DNA from: Pectobacterium cacticida
GTDB lineage: Bacteria > Pseudomonadota > Gammaproteobacteria > Enterobacterales > Enterobacteriaceae
DNA length: 64,000 nt
Direction of reading: 5' to 3'
Assembly (NCBI RefSeq): GCF_036885195.1
Contig: NZ_CP133656.1
Span: 1,116,001-1,180,000 of the forward strand
The position numbers and the translations under genes were made by a program. Of this stretch, positions 51,484 to 60,026 are shown in pieces. The notes beneath the pieces are model-generated. The model saw only the letters and a program-made list of their open reading frames with translations, ran no database searches and was not told the origin of the DNA. Each line of letters starts with the position of its first letter. Positions within the stretch are counted from its first letter, which is position 1.

Positions 51484-52524
51484 ATGCAGTTTGAGCCAAC
51501 TGAACATCCGCATCGTCGTTTTAATCCACTGAAGGGTGAGTGGATACTCGTTTCTCCACATCGTGCCAAGCGCCCCTGGCAGGGCCAACAGGATGAGCCG
51601 GATCGCGCTATGCCGCCGTCTTACGATCCCACCTGCTATTTGTGCGCGGGCAATAAACGGATTACCGGCGATATCAATCCGCCTTATCAGGGCACTTTTG
51701 TTTTCACTAATGATTTCTCCGCGCTGATGGAGGATACGCCCGACGCGCCAGCGAGCGGTGACGCGCTTTTTCGCCTGCAACGCGCGCGTGGCATCAGTCG
51801 GGTGATTTGTTTTTCCCCCGATCACAGCAAGAGCCTACCGCAGCTTTCATTAGCGGCGCTGCGATCGGTAATCGATACCTGGAGCGACCAAACGGCGGAA
51901 TTGGGCCAGCGCTATCCGTGGGTTCAGGTTTTTGAAAATAAAGGCACCATGATGGGGTGCTCCAACCCTCATCCCCACGGGCAGGTGTGGGCGAATGACT
52001 TTCTTCCCAATGAAGTGCTGCGTGAGGATGAACAACAGCGGGATTATTTGGCCCAGCATGGGGCGCCGCTTTTGTTGGACTACGTGCGTCGTGAACAGGC
52101 CGATGGCGCGCGTACCGTGGTGGAAACAGCGCACTGGTTAGCGGTGGTTCCTTACTGGGCATCGTGGCCGTTTGAGACGCTGTTACTGCCTAAGTTCGTC
52201 GTACAGCGATTGCCGCAGCTTAATGATGTGCAACGCGATGATTTAGCGTTGATGCTCAAAAAGCTGACTAGCCGTTACGACAACCTATTCCAGTGTTCAT
52301 TCCCCTATTCAATGGGGTGGCACGGCGCGCCGTTTCAGGGCGAGGATAATGCGCACTGGCAATTGCACGCCCACTTTTATCCCCCATTACTTCGTTCCGC
52401 TAGCGTACGCAAATTTATGGTCGGCTACGAAATGTTGGCCGAGGCACAGCGCGATCTGACGGCAGAGCAGGCCGCTGAACGGTTACGCAGCGTAAGCGAT
52501 GTCCATTTTCGTGAACAAATTTGA
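51484..52524 (+). CDS. galT: Galactose-1-phosphate uridylyltransferase
   Basis: A 346-residue Leloir-pathway enzyme exchanging UMP between UDP-glucose and galactose-1-phosphate. The catalytic HPH motif is in MMGCSNPHPHGQVWANDF (near residue 165). Zn-binding residues appear in CYLCAGNKRI (Cys pair near residue 52). MGWHGAPF and HAHFYPPLLRS are further family landmarks. The E. coli length is 348. First gene of a galTK unit; galE is not next to it. Confidence 0.97.
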   Translation: MQFEPTEHPHRRFNPLKGEWILVSPHRAKRPWQGQQDEPDRAMPPSYDPTCYLCAGNKRITGDINPPYQGTFVFTNDFSALMEDTPDAPASGDALFRLQRARGISRVICFSPDHSKSLPQLSLAALRSVIDTWSDQTAELGQRYPWVQVFENKGTMMGCSNPHPHGQVWANDFLPNEVLREDEQQRDYLAQHGAPLLLDYVRREQADGARTVVETAHWLAVVPYWASWPFETLLLPKFVVQRLPQLNDVQRDDLALMLKKLTSRYDNLFQCSFPYSMGWHGAPFQGEDNAHWQLHAHFYPPLLRSASVRKFMVGYEMLAEAQRDLTAEQAAERLRSVSDVHFREQI

Positions 52525-52532
52525 GGTCTTCT

Positions 52533-53696
52533 ATGAGCCGTATTGATTCTCTACGTCAGTTAACCGAGTCAGTGTTTGCCCAATTATTTGGTTATGCGCC
52601 GCACGCGGCCATTCAGGCCCCTGGCCGGGTCAACCTGATTGGCGAACACACTGACTACAACGATGGTTTTGTGTTGCCTTGTGCCATTGATTATCAGACC
52701 GTGGTGAGCGCGGCAGTGCGTCAGGACGGCATTGTGCGGGTCGTGTCGGTGGACTATGCCAATCAGCAGGATGAGTTTGATCTTGCTAAGGATATCGTGC
52801 CACATCCTGACTATACCTGGGCCAACTATATTCGAGGCACGGTCAAGTATTTACTGGCGCGTGGGCTACCGCTCAGCGGCATGGATATGGTGGTCTCCGG
52901 TAATGTGCCATCCGGCGCGGGACTGAGCTCATCGGCGTCGCTGGAAGTGGCGATTGGTCAAACGTTCAAGGAACTGAATCATCTGGACATTAGTCAGTTA
53001 GACGTGGCGCTAAACGGTCAGCAGGCGGAAAATCATTTTGTTGGCTGTAGTTGCGGCATAATGGATCAGTTTATTTCCGCGCAGGGACGGGCGGGGCAAG
53101 CGATGTTGATCGACTGCCGTTCTCTGGAAGGGCGTTCCGTGCGTATGCTCGACGGTGTTGACGTACTGATCGTGAACTCCAACGTGCGACGTGGTTTGGT
53201 GGATAGCGAATACAACACACGCCGCCAGCAGTGTGAAGCAGCGGCGCGCCACTTTAAGGTCAAGGCGTTGCGCGATGTTTCATTATCGCAATTTGAGGCG
53301 GGAATCGACGGGCTGGATCCGGTTGTGATTCGCCGCGCACGCCATGTGATTACCGAGAACCGTCGTACTTTGGAGGCGGCCGACGCGCTGTCGCGTCAGG
53401 ATGCGCGTCGTTTGTTTACCCTGATGGCGGAATCCCACGTCTCCATGCGGGATGATTTTGAAATCACGGTGCCGCCGATTGATACGCTGGTGTCGCTGAT
53501 TCAGGAGTATGTCGGCGAACGCGGCGGTGTGCGGATGACTGGCGGAGGGTTTGGCGGCTGCATTGTTGCGTTGATCCCCTCGGCGCTGACGGATGAAGTC
53601 AAACAGGTGATCGAGCGTGAATATCCGGCGCGTACCGGGCTTCAGCCATCGATCTATCTGTGTCAGGCGTCTGACGGCGCCGGGCGTATAGGCTAA
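52533..53696 (+). CDS. galK: Galactokinase
   Basis: A 387-residue GHMP kinase that phosphorylates galactose at C1. Motif 1 is PGRVNLIGEHTDYNDGFVLP, motif 2 VPSGAGLSSSASLEVAIG (ATP loop) and motif 3 GGVRMTGGGFGGCIVAL. The ATG 52533 aligns with E. coli GalK and lies 8 bp after the galT stop, with AGGTCT upstream. It probably depends on galT translation. Confidence 0.97.
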   Translation: MSRIDSLRQLTESVFAQLFGYAPHAAIQAPGRVNLIGEHTDYNDGFVLPCAIDYQTVVSAAVRQDGIVRVVSVDYANQQDEFDLAKDIVPHPDYTWANYIRGTVKYLLARGLPLSGMDMVVSGNVPSGAGLSSSASLEVAIGQTFKELNHLDISQLDVALNGQQAENHFVGCSCGIMDQFISAQGRAGQAMLIDCRSLEGRSVRMLDGVDVLIVNSNVRRGLVDSEYNTRRQQCEAAARHFKVKALRDVSLSQFEAGIDGLDPVVIRRARHVITENRRTLEAADALSRQDARRLFTLMAESHVSMRDDFEITVPPIDTLVSLIQEYVGERGGVRMTGGGFGGCIVALIPSALTDEVKQVIEREYPARTGLQPSIYLCQASDGAGRIG

Positions 53697-53728
53697 GAGC
53701 CTACTGCGGTAATACTTCCACGATAACC

Positions 53729-53767
53729 GGTGGGCGCAAAGGGCTGAGCGTGACCTTTGTGCCCACC
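53729..53767. terminator. 14-bp hairpin between convergent galK and mgtE
   Basis: GGTGGGCGCAAAGG pairs with CCTTTGTGCCCACC (one wobble) around an 11-base loop. It stands between the two stops and could stop transcripts from both sides, though no T run is present. Confidence 0.55.
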
Positions 53768-53770
53768 CGT

Positions 53771-55234
53771 TCACGGTAACAGAAACAGCGTTGCCAGCCC
53801 CAGGAAGATAAAGAAGCCGCCCGTATCGGTAATGGCGGTGATCATTACGCTGGAACCAATCGCAGGATCGCGGCCCAACTTCATCATAATCAGCGGGATA
53901 GCTACGCCCATTAGGGCCGCTAGCAGTAAATTCAGCAGGATCGCCAACATCATGACGCCCCCCATGGCAGCGCTGCCGTACAGTAAGTAGGTAATCCCCC
54001 CCATAATCGTGCCCCATATCACCCCATTGACCAGCGCTACGCCGAGTTCTTTGAGTAATAGGTACGATTTTTTTCCATGTTCGAGCTGATGCAACGCCAG
54101 CGCGCGAACGATCATGGTGATTGTCTGATTACCGGTATTTCCCCCGATACCAGCGACAATCGGCATCAGCGTCGCCAGCGCGACGAGATGGGATAAGGTA
54201 TTTTCAAACAGACCGATCACACGTGAAGCGATAAGCGCAGTACAAAGATTGACAGCCAACCATGCCCAGCGATTGCGGAAGGATTTATACACGGGCGCAT
54301 AAACGTCTTCAGAAGGCGTTAACCCCCCCGATCGCCGCAGATTATTGTCACTTTTCCGATTAACGACATCCAGAATATCCTCGATTGTCAGGCGTCCCAT
54401 GAGTTTTCCTTTGCTGTCGACCACGGCGCTAGAGATGAGGTTATAACGCTCAAAAGCGCCAGCGGCGTCTTCAACGTTATCTTCAGGCTGAAATTTCAGC
54501 GGCTGAGCATCCATGACCTCATCCACCTGAGTCGAAGGCGGATGGAGCAGAATATTGGCCAGCGACAATTCGCCGAGCAGCGTATTTTTGCGATCGGTAA
54601 CGAACAGCTTGTCGGTTGATTCGGGAATCGTTTTGCGGTAGCGCAGATAGCGTTGCACGGCCGCCAGCGTAACATCGCCGCGCACGGTGATGAGTTTGAA
54701 ATCCATCATGTGGCCGAGGCAATCTTCATCATAATTGATGGCGGCACGCAGTTGCGCCCGCTGTTTCGGTTCCAGTGAGGTGAGTATGCGGCCTAACAGG
54801 TGACGGGGAATATGGCGAGAAAGCTGAGCTTGTTCATCGACGTCCAGTACCCGTACGGCTCTTAGGATTTCCTTATCCCGCATATCCTCGATCAAATCGT
54901 CGGAGATGCTATCAGAGGCTTCAACCAGTACACGCCCGCGTTCCGCATTAGGAATCAGTCGCCAGAGCGCCAGGCGTTCATCTTGTGGTAGCGATTCTAG
55001 CAGATCGGCAAGATCGGCGGCATGTAGCCCCGCGATGAGTTCACTAATTTCTGCGGTCTGGTCGAGCAGCCTGTTTTTTTCACGCTGATCTATTTTGTGA
55101 TGCGATATTGTGTCATCGCGATCTACTGCGCGTGATTGCTGGTTAATAATACCGGCAACCAATGCTTTGTTTTCCAACAATAAAAGGGCAATGCGGCGGC
55201 GGAGGTCAGTCAGTTTCTTTACACTCGACGTCAT
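53771..55234 (-). CDS. mgtE: Magnesium transporter MgtE
   Basis: A 487-residue inner-membrane Mg2+ channel. The cytoplasmic N domain (about 40-155; LHAADLADLLESLPQDERLA) is followed by two CBS domains (about 160-285; VDEVMDAQPLKFQPEDNVED and LMGRLTIEDILDVV), then a connecting helix and five membrane helices (about 315-487) with PIVAGIGGNTGNQTITMIVR and PLIMMKLGRDPAIGSSVMIT, the pore-lining segments. In known structures the N and CBS domains act as the Mg2+ sensor. It is divergent from the YrbL-like gene. Confidence 0.94.
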   Translation of the reverse strand: MTSSVKKLTDLRRRIALLLLENKALVAGIINQQSRAVDRDDTISHHKIDQREKNRLLDQTAEISELIAGLHAADLADLLESLPQDERLALWRLIPNAERGRVLVEASDSISDDLIEDMRDKEILRAVRVLDVDEQAQLSRHIPRHLLGRILTSLEPKQRAQLRAAINYDEDCLGHMMDFKLITVRGDVTLAAVQRYLRYRKTIPESTDKLFVTDRKNTLLGELSLANILLHPPSTQVDEVMDAQPLKFQPEDNVEDAAGAFERYNLISSAVVDSKGKLMGRLTIEDILDVVNRKSDNNLRRSGGLTPSEDVYAPVYKSFRNRWAWLAVNLCTALIASRVIGLFENTLSHLVALATLMPIVAGIGGNTGNQTITMIVRALALHQLEHGKKSYLLLKELGVALVNGVIWGTIMGGITYLLYGSAAMGGVMMLAILLNLLLAALMGVAIPLIMMKLGRDPAIGSSVMITAITDTGGFFIFLGLATLFLLP

Positions 55235-55441
55235 GTTTTATGCTCGATCTGTTTTTATCCATGTTGTACTAAATGTAGCGCAAAATCAGTCGATTAAGAA
55301 TATGATTTGGGGCGATATATCGTCACATCTAAGGCCAGTAATTGCACTTTCATTCAGGTAAATATTCATGTCGTTTCGGAATGGTAGACTATTTGTATCT
55401 TAGAATTAGGGACATCTGATGACGATAATTAGGGATCCCTG

Positions 55442-56056
55442 ATGACTATAATTAACTTGGACCGTTCGCTGTTAATCTCGCAAGGGCGCCATCGAGCTTG
55501 TTACTACCATCCGCTGATGCAAGATAAGTGCATCAAAGTGCATTTGAACGGTGAAAGAGATCGTGAAACCATTCGAGAATTAAAATATTATCAGCGCATA
55601 GCAAATGAAGTATTTACTATTCCCATTGTGTCCCGCTACCACGGCACGGTTGAAACCAATATGGGTAGAGGGTATATCTTTGATCTTATAAAAGATTATA
55701 CGGGGGACGTTTCCAAAACATTGGAATACTATATTATCGACAATCATCGTTATGAAAAATATAAGATGGGTATCGGGCTTGCCTGGCGTCATATGACGCA
55801 GTGGGCAAAACAATATGCCATTGTCACCATGACGCTAAAGCCATACAACATTATGTATCGATTGCATCATGATGATGAGGGCGAACTGATTATTATTGAT
55901 AATCTTGGGTGCGCTAATTTATTTCCTTTGGTGTACTACTCTAAATATTTTGCCCGGTGCCAGTTATCCCGGCGTTTCGTTGATTTTGAGAGGCTGTTGT
56001 GTGAACGATATGGCTTAAAAATTTTTCCCGCATTACCCCCTGGGATAACACGTTGA
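55442..56056 (+). CDS. YrbL-family (PhoP-regulated) protein
   Basis: A 204-residue protein of the YrbL family, which has a degenerate protein-kinase-like fold. Family segments are SQGRHRACYYHPLMQDKCIK, RETIRELKYYQRIA, SRYHGTVETNMGRGYIFDLI and IVTMTLKPYNIMYRL (resembling a catalytic loop with the Asp replaced). E. coli yrbL is activated by PhoP at low Mg2+; the divergent mgtE neighbour fits a magnesium theme. A 16-nt near-copy of the start region (55416-55431 versus 55439-55454) precedes it. Confidence 0.8.
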   Translation: MTIINLDRSLLISQGRHRACYYHPLMQDKCIKVHLNGERDRETIRELKYYQRIANEVFTIPIVSRYHGTVETNMGRGYIFDLIKDYTGDVSKTLEYYIIDNHRYEKYKMGIGLAWRHMTQWAKQYAIVTMTLKPYNIMYRLHHDDEGELIIIDNLGCANLFPLVYYSKYFARCQLSRRFVDFERLLCERYGLKIFPALPPGITR

Positions 56057-56294
56057 CGGTAACAGCATTATTTTGCTGGTTTCTTGACCTGTCTTTGTGG
56101 AGTAATAGAGTATTTATGCAATTCGCCCATTTTTAACCGTCACAGCCGAGTAATTTTCGAGGAGAATTGAAGCGAGGGGGAATGTGTGCTGGTTCGGTGC
56201 ATATTGCCGTGAATTTACCGGCGTAGTCTCATGCTGCTGCAAACATGATTTGTATACATCAAGGATTAGCGATAATCAGAATATAGGTGAAAAA

Positions 56295-57173
56295 ATGATG
56301 AATTTACCAAAAGTTACGGTGTTGGGCCTGGGTGCGATGGGGCATGCATTTGCGAATAACTTGCTGAAAAAAGGTTTTACCGTCGCGGCCTGGAACCGTT
56401 CTCCGGGACGAGAGGATGATTTAGTGCCCCATGGTCTAACTTTCTATACTCAGCCTCAGCAGGCGGTGGCGGATGCCGATGTCATTATCAGCATACTGAG
56501 CGATGCCGAAGCCACACTATCGGTTCTGGCTGAGATAGCACCGGCCAGCAAGCCTCAGGCCATTTATTGCCAGATGGGGACTATTGGCGTACAGGAAACT
56601 CTGGACGCTATTGCTTTGCTAAAAAAGATACAGCCGACGATGCAGTTTGTTGATGCACCAGTTTCCGGAACCAAAGCGCCAGCAGAGAACGCGCAAATTT
56701 TGGTTCTTGCCAGTGGAGAGAAAGAGAAGTGTGCCGCCGCTGAGCAGGTTTTTGCGGCTATTTCGCGGGGTACACAGTGGTTTGGCGCTGCGGGTAATAG
56801 CCAGAAAATGAAGCTGGTGTTGAATGCGTGGCTTATTTCGATGATGCAAGGGGTGGCCGAAAGCGCGCTGTTAGCGAAGCATCTAGGGTTCAGTCCTGAG
56901 CAGTTCTGGCGTGCGCTTGAGGGAGGGCCGCTGGCAGCGCCATACGTCAAAGTAAAGTTAGATGCGATCGCGGAACATCAGTTTGCGCCGCAAATGCAGC
57001 TCGTTCATGCGTTGAAAGATGCGAAGCTAGCGCTAGCGCTGGCATCCCAAGGGACAATGCCGGTACTGGATAAAATTGCCGATGTTTGGCAAAAGGCCGT
57101 AGAGGATGGGTTTGCTGATCAAGACCTGTCATCGGTTTACCAGTGGCTGGAACATCAGTCATCGCACGTTTAA
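56295..57173 (+). CDS. NAD(P)-dependent beta-hydroxyacid dehydrogenase
   Basis: A 292-residue cytoplasmic oxidoreductase of the 6-phosphogluconate/3-hydroxyisobutyrate dehydrogenase superfamily. The Rossmann motif is VTVLGLGAMGHAFANNLLKK with NRSPGR for cofactor choice (an Arg pair suggests NADPH). The substrate motif FVDAPVSGTKAPAENAQILV and catalytic Lys in GNSQKMKLVLNAWL follow. This is typical of glyoxylate/succinic-semialdehyde reductase-like or imine-reductase-like members; the substrate is unknown. The start at 56295 gives the correct N-terminus; an ATG at 56184 adds 37 unrelated Cys-rich residues. Confidence 0.88.
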   Translation: MMNLPKVTVLGLGAMGHAFANNLLKKGFTVAAWNRSPGREDDLVPHGLTFYTQPQQAVADADVIISILSDAEATLSVLAEIAPASKPQAIYCQMGTIGVQETLDAIALLKKIQPTMQFVDAPVSGTKAPAENAQILVLASGEKEKCAAAEQVFAAISRGTQWFGAAGNSQKMKLVLNAWLISMMQGVAESALLAKHLGFSPEQFWRALEGGPLAAPYVKVKLDAIAEHQFAPQMQLVHALKDAKLALALASQGTMPVLDKIADVWQKAVEDGFADQDLSSVYQWLEHQSSHV

Positions 57174-57293
57174 TTTCCTCATGTTGCCGTCTTTACAGGG
57201 CGGCAATATGTATCAACCATCAGACCGCGTTTTATTCCTTGTTTGGGATAACTAATTTTAAGTTAAGAATCGTATGTAATATACACAATACCA

Positions 57294-57418
57294 CCCAATA
57301 AAAAGATTTTTCACAAAACTGTTCACTCTCTTCACCTTTCATTTTTTATCTTAAATTTTAGCGAGTTAAGCGGTTAACAGTGAGTGAACAGGTGACGAGC
57401 CACTCATCACCCATGCAG
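57294..57418. repeat. 125-bp direct repeat, left copy (P4-type iterons)
   Basis: Starts CCCAATAAAAAGATTTTT and ends ATGCAG; the partner is at 58561-58685, same length and orientation. It contains AGTGAACAGT and AGGTGAAGAG on the minus strand (57318-57337) and GAGTGAACAG with AGGTGACGAG on the plus strand (57382-57399). These resemble the GGTGAACAG iterons bound by P4 alpha protein; in P4 the crr locus is likewise a pair of direct repeats of about 120 bp. Confidence 0.68.
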
Positions 57419-57488
57419 GTAAGATACGACTAGGTCGTGATTGTGATACTCTTTATCGCATATATATGCGGATTAAAGGTGAAAGCAC

Positions 57489-57980
57489 ATGCGCTATGAA
57501 ATGGCGGTACTCGCGGCTCTGGTACAAGAGGATTCTCCTAATACGCACTCTATCGTCAACGCTACAGGTATCTCTGAAAGAAAAGTACAGGACGTGTTAA
57601 ACACGCTCCAGTCAACGATGGATATCAGCATATCACGCGAGAAAAATGGCAAACGGCAAGCCTTGTCTATCTCGTCATGGGGCGTGTTTGGCGACGGGGA
57701 ACGATTGATCGAGAAATTGAAAAATACCGATTTGTCGATATTTAGACAGCACCGGAAAATCACGACAAAAGCATCGTCAGACAAAACGCGATCCCCACGT
57801 ATGGTGACGCTGGAAGAAAAGCGTGATTACTACAATCAGGTGAAACTCAAAAACTATCGGGACAGTATGCGTCTTGAAGGATTTAGCGTTGAGGATACGC
57901 CACTTCCCGCAGACAAGCAGGAAAGGGAAGCGCTGAGAAAAAATCTGATAGCCATGTATAAGGCGAGTGGTTATGTCTGA
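57489..57980 (+). CDS. YhfG-type Fic antitoxin fused to an N-terminal winged HTH
   Basis: A 163-residue protein with two parts. Residues 1-80 look like a winged helix: MAVLAALVQEDSPNTHSIVN, ATGISERKVQDVLNTLQSTM, then a basic beta hairpin. Residues 105-160 match the small YhfG antitoxin: TLEEKRDYYNQVKLKNYRDS then MRLEGFSVEDTPLP. Ordinary YhfG is about 55 residues and has no DNA-binding part. The stop overlaps the Fic start by 8 bp (ATGTCTGA), typical of toxin-antitoxin pairs. The fused HTH would let the antitoxin repress its own operon. GGTGAAAG precedes the ATG. Confidence 0.82.
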   Translation: MRYEMAVLAALVQEDSPNTHSIVNATGISERKVQDVLNTLQSTMDISISREKNGKRQALSISSWGVFGDGERLIEKLKNTDLSIFRQHRKITTKASSDKTRSPRMVTLEEKRDYYNQVKLKNYRDSMRLEGFSVEDTPLPADKQEREALRKNLIAMYKASGYV

Positions 57981-58557
57981 TAAATACGGCTCAGGGCAAG
58001 ATCCTTATACCTACCCCGATAGCGATGTTCTGATCAATAAGCTCGGCATCAACGATGACAGCCAATTCGACGATGCGGAGCGTCAACTATCCGAACTGGC
58101 TGTTCTCGATATTGAATTTGAAGAACCGCCTTACGATCTGCATTATTGGTGTGGTCTGCACGGGAAAATATTCGGGGATTTATTCGATTGGGCAGGAGAT
58201 ATACGGCGTATCGATATTTCTAAAGGTCAAACACGTTTCTGCACCGTATCCCGTATTGCAATTGAAGCCAATAAAATTTTTACGCAGCTATCCAATGATG
58301 ATTTTTTACAAGGTCTTGAACGTCCAGCGCTAATAACTCAGTTAACAGAATATTATTCAGATTTGAATGTAATTCACCCTTTTCGGGAAGGCAATGGACG
58401 TTCTCAGCGTTTATTGTTCGAGCATATGATTATCAATTGTGGCTATGGTGTCTCTTTTGAAAATATCGGCGTTCAGGAATGGTTAGCGGCTAACGTGGCC
58501 GGATACCATGGCAATATTCGACCATTAGCCGATATTTTTGAGAAAAGTATTCTCTGA
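57973..58557 (+). CDS. fic: Fic-domain AMP transferase toxin
   Basis: A 194-residue Fic protein that transfers AMP (or another nucleotide part) from ATP to target proteins; related E. coli/Bartonella enzymes act on DNA gyrase and topoisomerase IV. The full catalytic motif HPFREGNGRSQR (near residue 137) is intact, and GLHGKIFGDLFDWAGDIRRI is the typical N-terminal helix. There is no internal inhibitory [ST]xxxE[GN] helix visible, so control depends on the upstream YhfG part (class I). The ATG at 57973 overlaps the antitoxin stop. The module is flanked by the two 125-bp repeats. Confidence 0.92.
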   Translation: MSDKYGSGQDPYTYPDSDVLINKLGINDDSQFDDAERQLSELAVLDIEFEEPPYDLHYWCGLHGKIFGDLFDWAGDIRRIDISKGQTRFCTVSRIAIEANKIFTQLSNDDFLQGLERPALITQLTEYYSDLNVIHPFREGNGRSQRLLFEHMIINCGYGVSFENIGVQEWLAANVAGYHGNIRPLADIFEKSIL

Positions 58558-58560
58558 CGT

Positions 58561-58685
58561 CCCAATAAAAAGATTTTGCACAAAACTGCTCACTCTCTTC
58601 ACTACGGGTTTTTATTTTTACTAATCAATGTATTAATGGGTAATAAGTTGGTGAACAGGCGATGAGTCACTCGTCACTTATGCAG
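58561..58685. repeat. 125-bp direct repeat, right copy (P4-type iterons)
   Basis: Partner of 57294-57418, exactly 125 bp from CCCAATAAAAAG to ATGCAG. The left third is nearly identical, the centre is diverged, and the right third is conserved, with GGTGAACAGG at 58650-58659 and the complement of AGTGAGCAGT near 58587. It begins 3 bp after the fic stop codon. Confidence 0.68.
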
Positions 58686-58826
58686 CATGATTGGGGAATC
58701 TTCTATAGTGAGATAGCAATGAGCGTAAATGATAAACCAGAGAATATGAATGTTGAGGTTGAGATCAACGCTCTCTTTGTTACTGCTGCCGTCATTGCCG
58801 AATTGAAAAACAATGACCTGCAATAA
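58680..58826 (+). CDS. Possible 48-residue protein of unknown function
   Basis: An open frame beginning MQHDWGIFYSEIAMSVNDKP at the end of the right repeat and ending ELKNNDLQ. The second half is acidic with alternating hydrophobics (NVEVEINALFVTAAVIAELK), plausible for a small protein or the remnant of a larger one. No clear ribosome binding site is seen. Low support; it could be chance. The 100 bp that follow show no gene. Confidence 0.25.
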   Translation: MQHDWGIFYSEIAMSVNDKPENMNVEVEINALFVTAAVIAELKNNDLQ

Positions 58827-58929
58827 AGCGCTGCGAGCACTATTAGATAGAAAATCACTGTGTAAGTAGCGGTCGCGGCATGATCGCCATAACCGCTCTT
58901 TAAGATTATGCAATAAGAGAGGGTCGGAC

Positions 58930-59187
58930 TCAGGAACGCAATGCCTTTTCCATTTCCCGGCGCAGAATATTATTTAACCGTGTCTGATAGCCCGGACCTT
59001 CACTTTCAAGCCAGTGCAGTACATCTGCGTCAATACGTACCGTTTTCTGTACTTTTACCGACTTGTAGAATTTACCACGTACCGCGTTGTTCCAAACCGC
59101 GTCAGACAGTTCTGGCGCGTCGCTGTAATCGATATCTTTATCCGCCATGTTGCTAAGGCGATCAATTTGTTGTTTACGATTTACCAT
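58930..59187 (-). CDS. brnA: BrnA-type antitoxin
   Basis: An 85-residue protein with the BrnA pattern: an acidic N-terminal half (DIDYSDAPELSDAVWNNAVR then GKFYKSV) that wraps the toxin, and a ribbon-helix-helix end (VQKTVRIDADVLHWLESEGP, GYQTRLNNILRREMEKAL). BrnA neutralises the RNase BrnT and represses its operon. Here the toxin gene is truncated to its last codons, so the antitoxin appears orphaned. Its start overlaps the toxin remnant's stop. Confidence 0.88.
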   Translation of the reverse strand: MVNRKQQIDRLSNMADKDIDYSDAPELSDAVWNNAVRGKFYKSVKVQKTVRIDADVLHWLESEGPGYQTRLNNILRREMEKALRS

Positions 59188-59249
59188 CTTCGTACCTCGC
59201 TCTCTTTGGCGTTGGCTTTACGAGCAGGAATAATCCTTATTGAGCCGAA
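59181..59249 (-). pseudogene. brnT: BrnT toxin, C-terminal stub
   Basis: The last 22 codons read FGSIRIIPARKANAKESEVR then RW-stop, the typical BrnT C-terminus (RI-I-ARxA-xxER). The stop overlaps the brnA ATG as in intact modules. Upstream sequence switches abruptly at about 59250 to a satellite primase, so the catalytic part is gone and the promoter has been replaced. Confidence 0.72.
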
Positions 59250-59478
59250 TCTGTCGGTATGAACTGTTGTCCTCCCCGGCCAGCATGGTGGCGTTTTCGA
59301 GCAGAATACTTTTTCCGCTGCCGCCGGGGCCGGTGACTTCAAGGAACAGTTGCCAGTCGTAGCAGTTCGCCAGCACCATAAACAGCACGGCTAAAATGCG
59401 CTCCTGTTTATCCGCGTGGTTCCCGGCGGCACGGGTCAGCCAGCACCAGAAGTGTGGCGCGTTGTCGGCAAGGTTTTC
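59250..59478 (-). pseudogene. P4-like alpha primase/helicase fragment
   Basis: Minus-strand codons give AGENLADNAPHFWCWLTRAA, ERILAVLFMVLANCYDWQLF and LEVTGPGGSGKSILLENATM. GPGGSGKS is the Walker A of the SF3 helicase part of P4 alpha protein. Both ends are cut: at 59478 by fusion to an integrase and at about 59250 by fusion to brnT. Confidence 0.78.
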
Positions 59479-59888
59479 CCCGGCCTTTTATCTACATGCG
59501 CCAACTGCATTTCAATCCATGCAGAGTCATAGCCTTGTTCATGCAGGATAGTCGACATGGTATGTCTGAAACCATGCCCCGTTAACCGTCCCTGATAACC
59601 GATATGCTTTATCATGCGGTTGATGCTTCCCTCGCTCATGGGCTTGTTGGGATCGTTCCGACCGGGAAAAACGTATCTATAATTTCCGCTGATGATTTGT
59701 AACTGGCTTAGCAAAGATAGCGCTTGTGTAGACAAGGGAACAAGATGAGAACGCCGCTTTTTCATTCTTTCCGCTGGGATTTCCCAGATTGCGTGTTCGA
59801 GATCAAATTCTGACCACTCGGCCGCACGGAGTTCTATGGTTCTCACACCGGTCAGCATCAGCAATTTGGCCGCGATTTGTACCAGCAC
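59479..59888 (-). pseudogene. P4-type integrase fragment fused to primase
   Basis: The frame encodes AAKLLMLTGVRTIELRAAEW (box with catalytic Arg), IPAERMKKRRSHLVPLSTQA and GHGFRHTMSTILHEQGYDSA (H-x-x-R). It then reads WIEMQLAHVDK and switches to primase sequence before the catalytic Tyr. The N-terminal domain is missing. It is a remnant of a satellite integrase, inactive without Tyr. The frame formally runs on to 59436. Confidence 0.8.
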
Positions 59889-60026
59889 GCTACCGGTATA
59901 GGAACAACACCTAAATCCTATTCATTTGATTAATAATATAAATTACCTGTTCCATCTTTGATGATACCCCCAAAGATACCCCCAATGGATTTTGTGTCCT
60001 GCTTGTGCGAGTGTTTTTTAACCAAC

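Noticed and set aside
57420..58560. CRISPR-like reading of the two 125-bp repeats
   Set aside because: Only two long, imperfect copies more than 1 kb apart with genes between them; no short regular repeats or spacers exist anywhere in the window.
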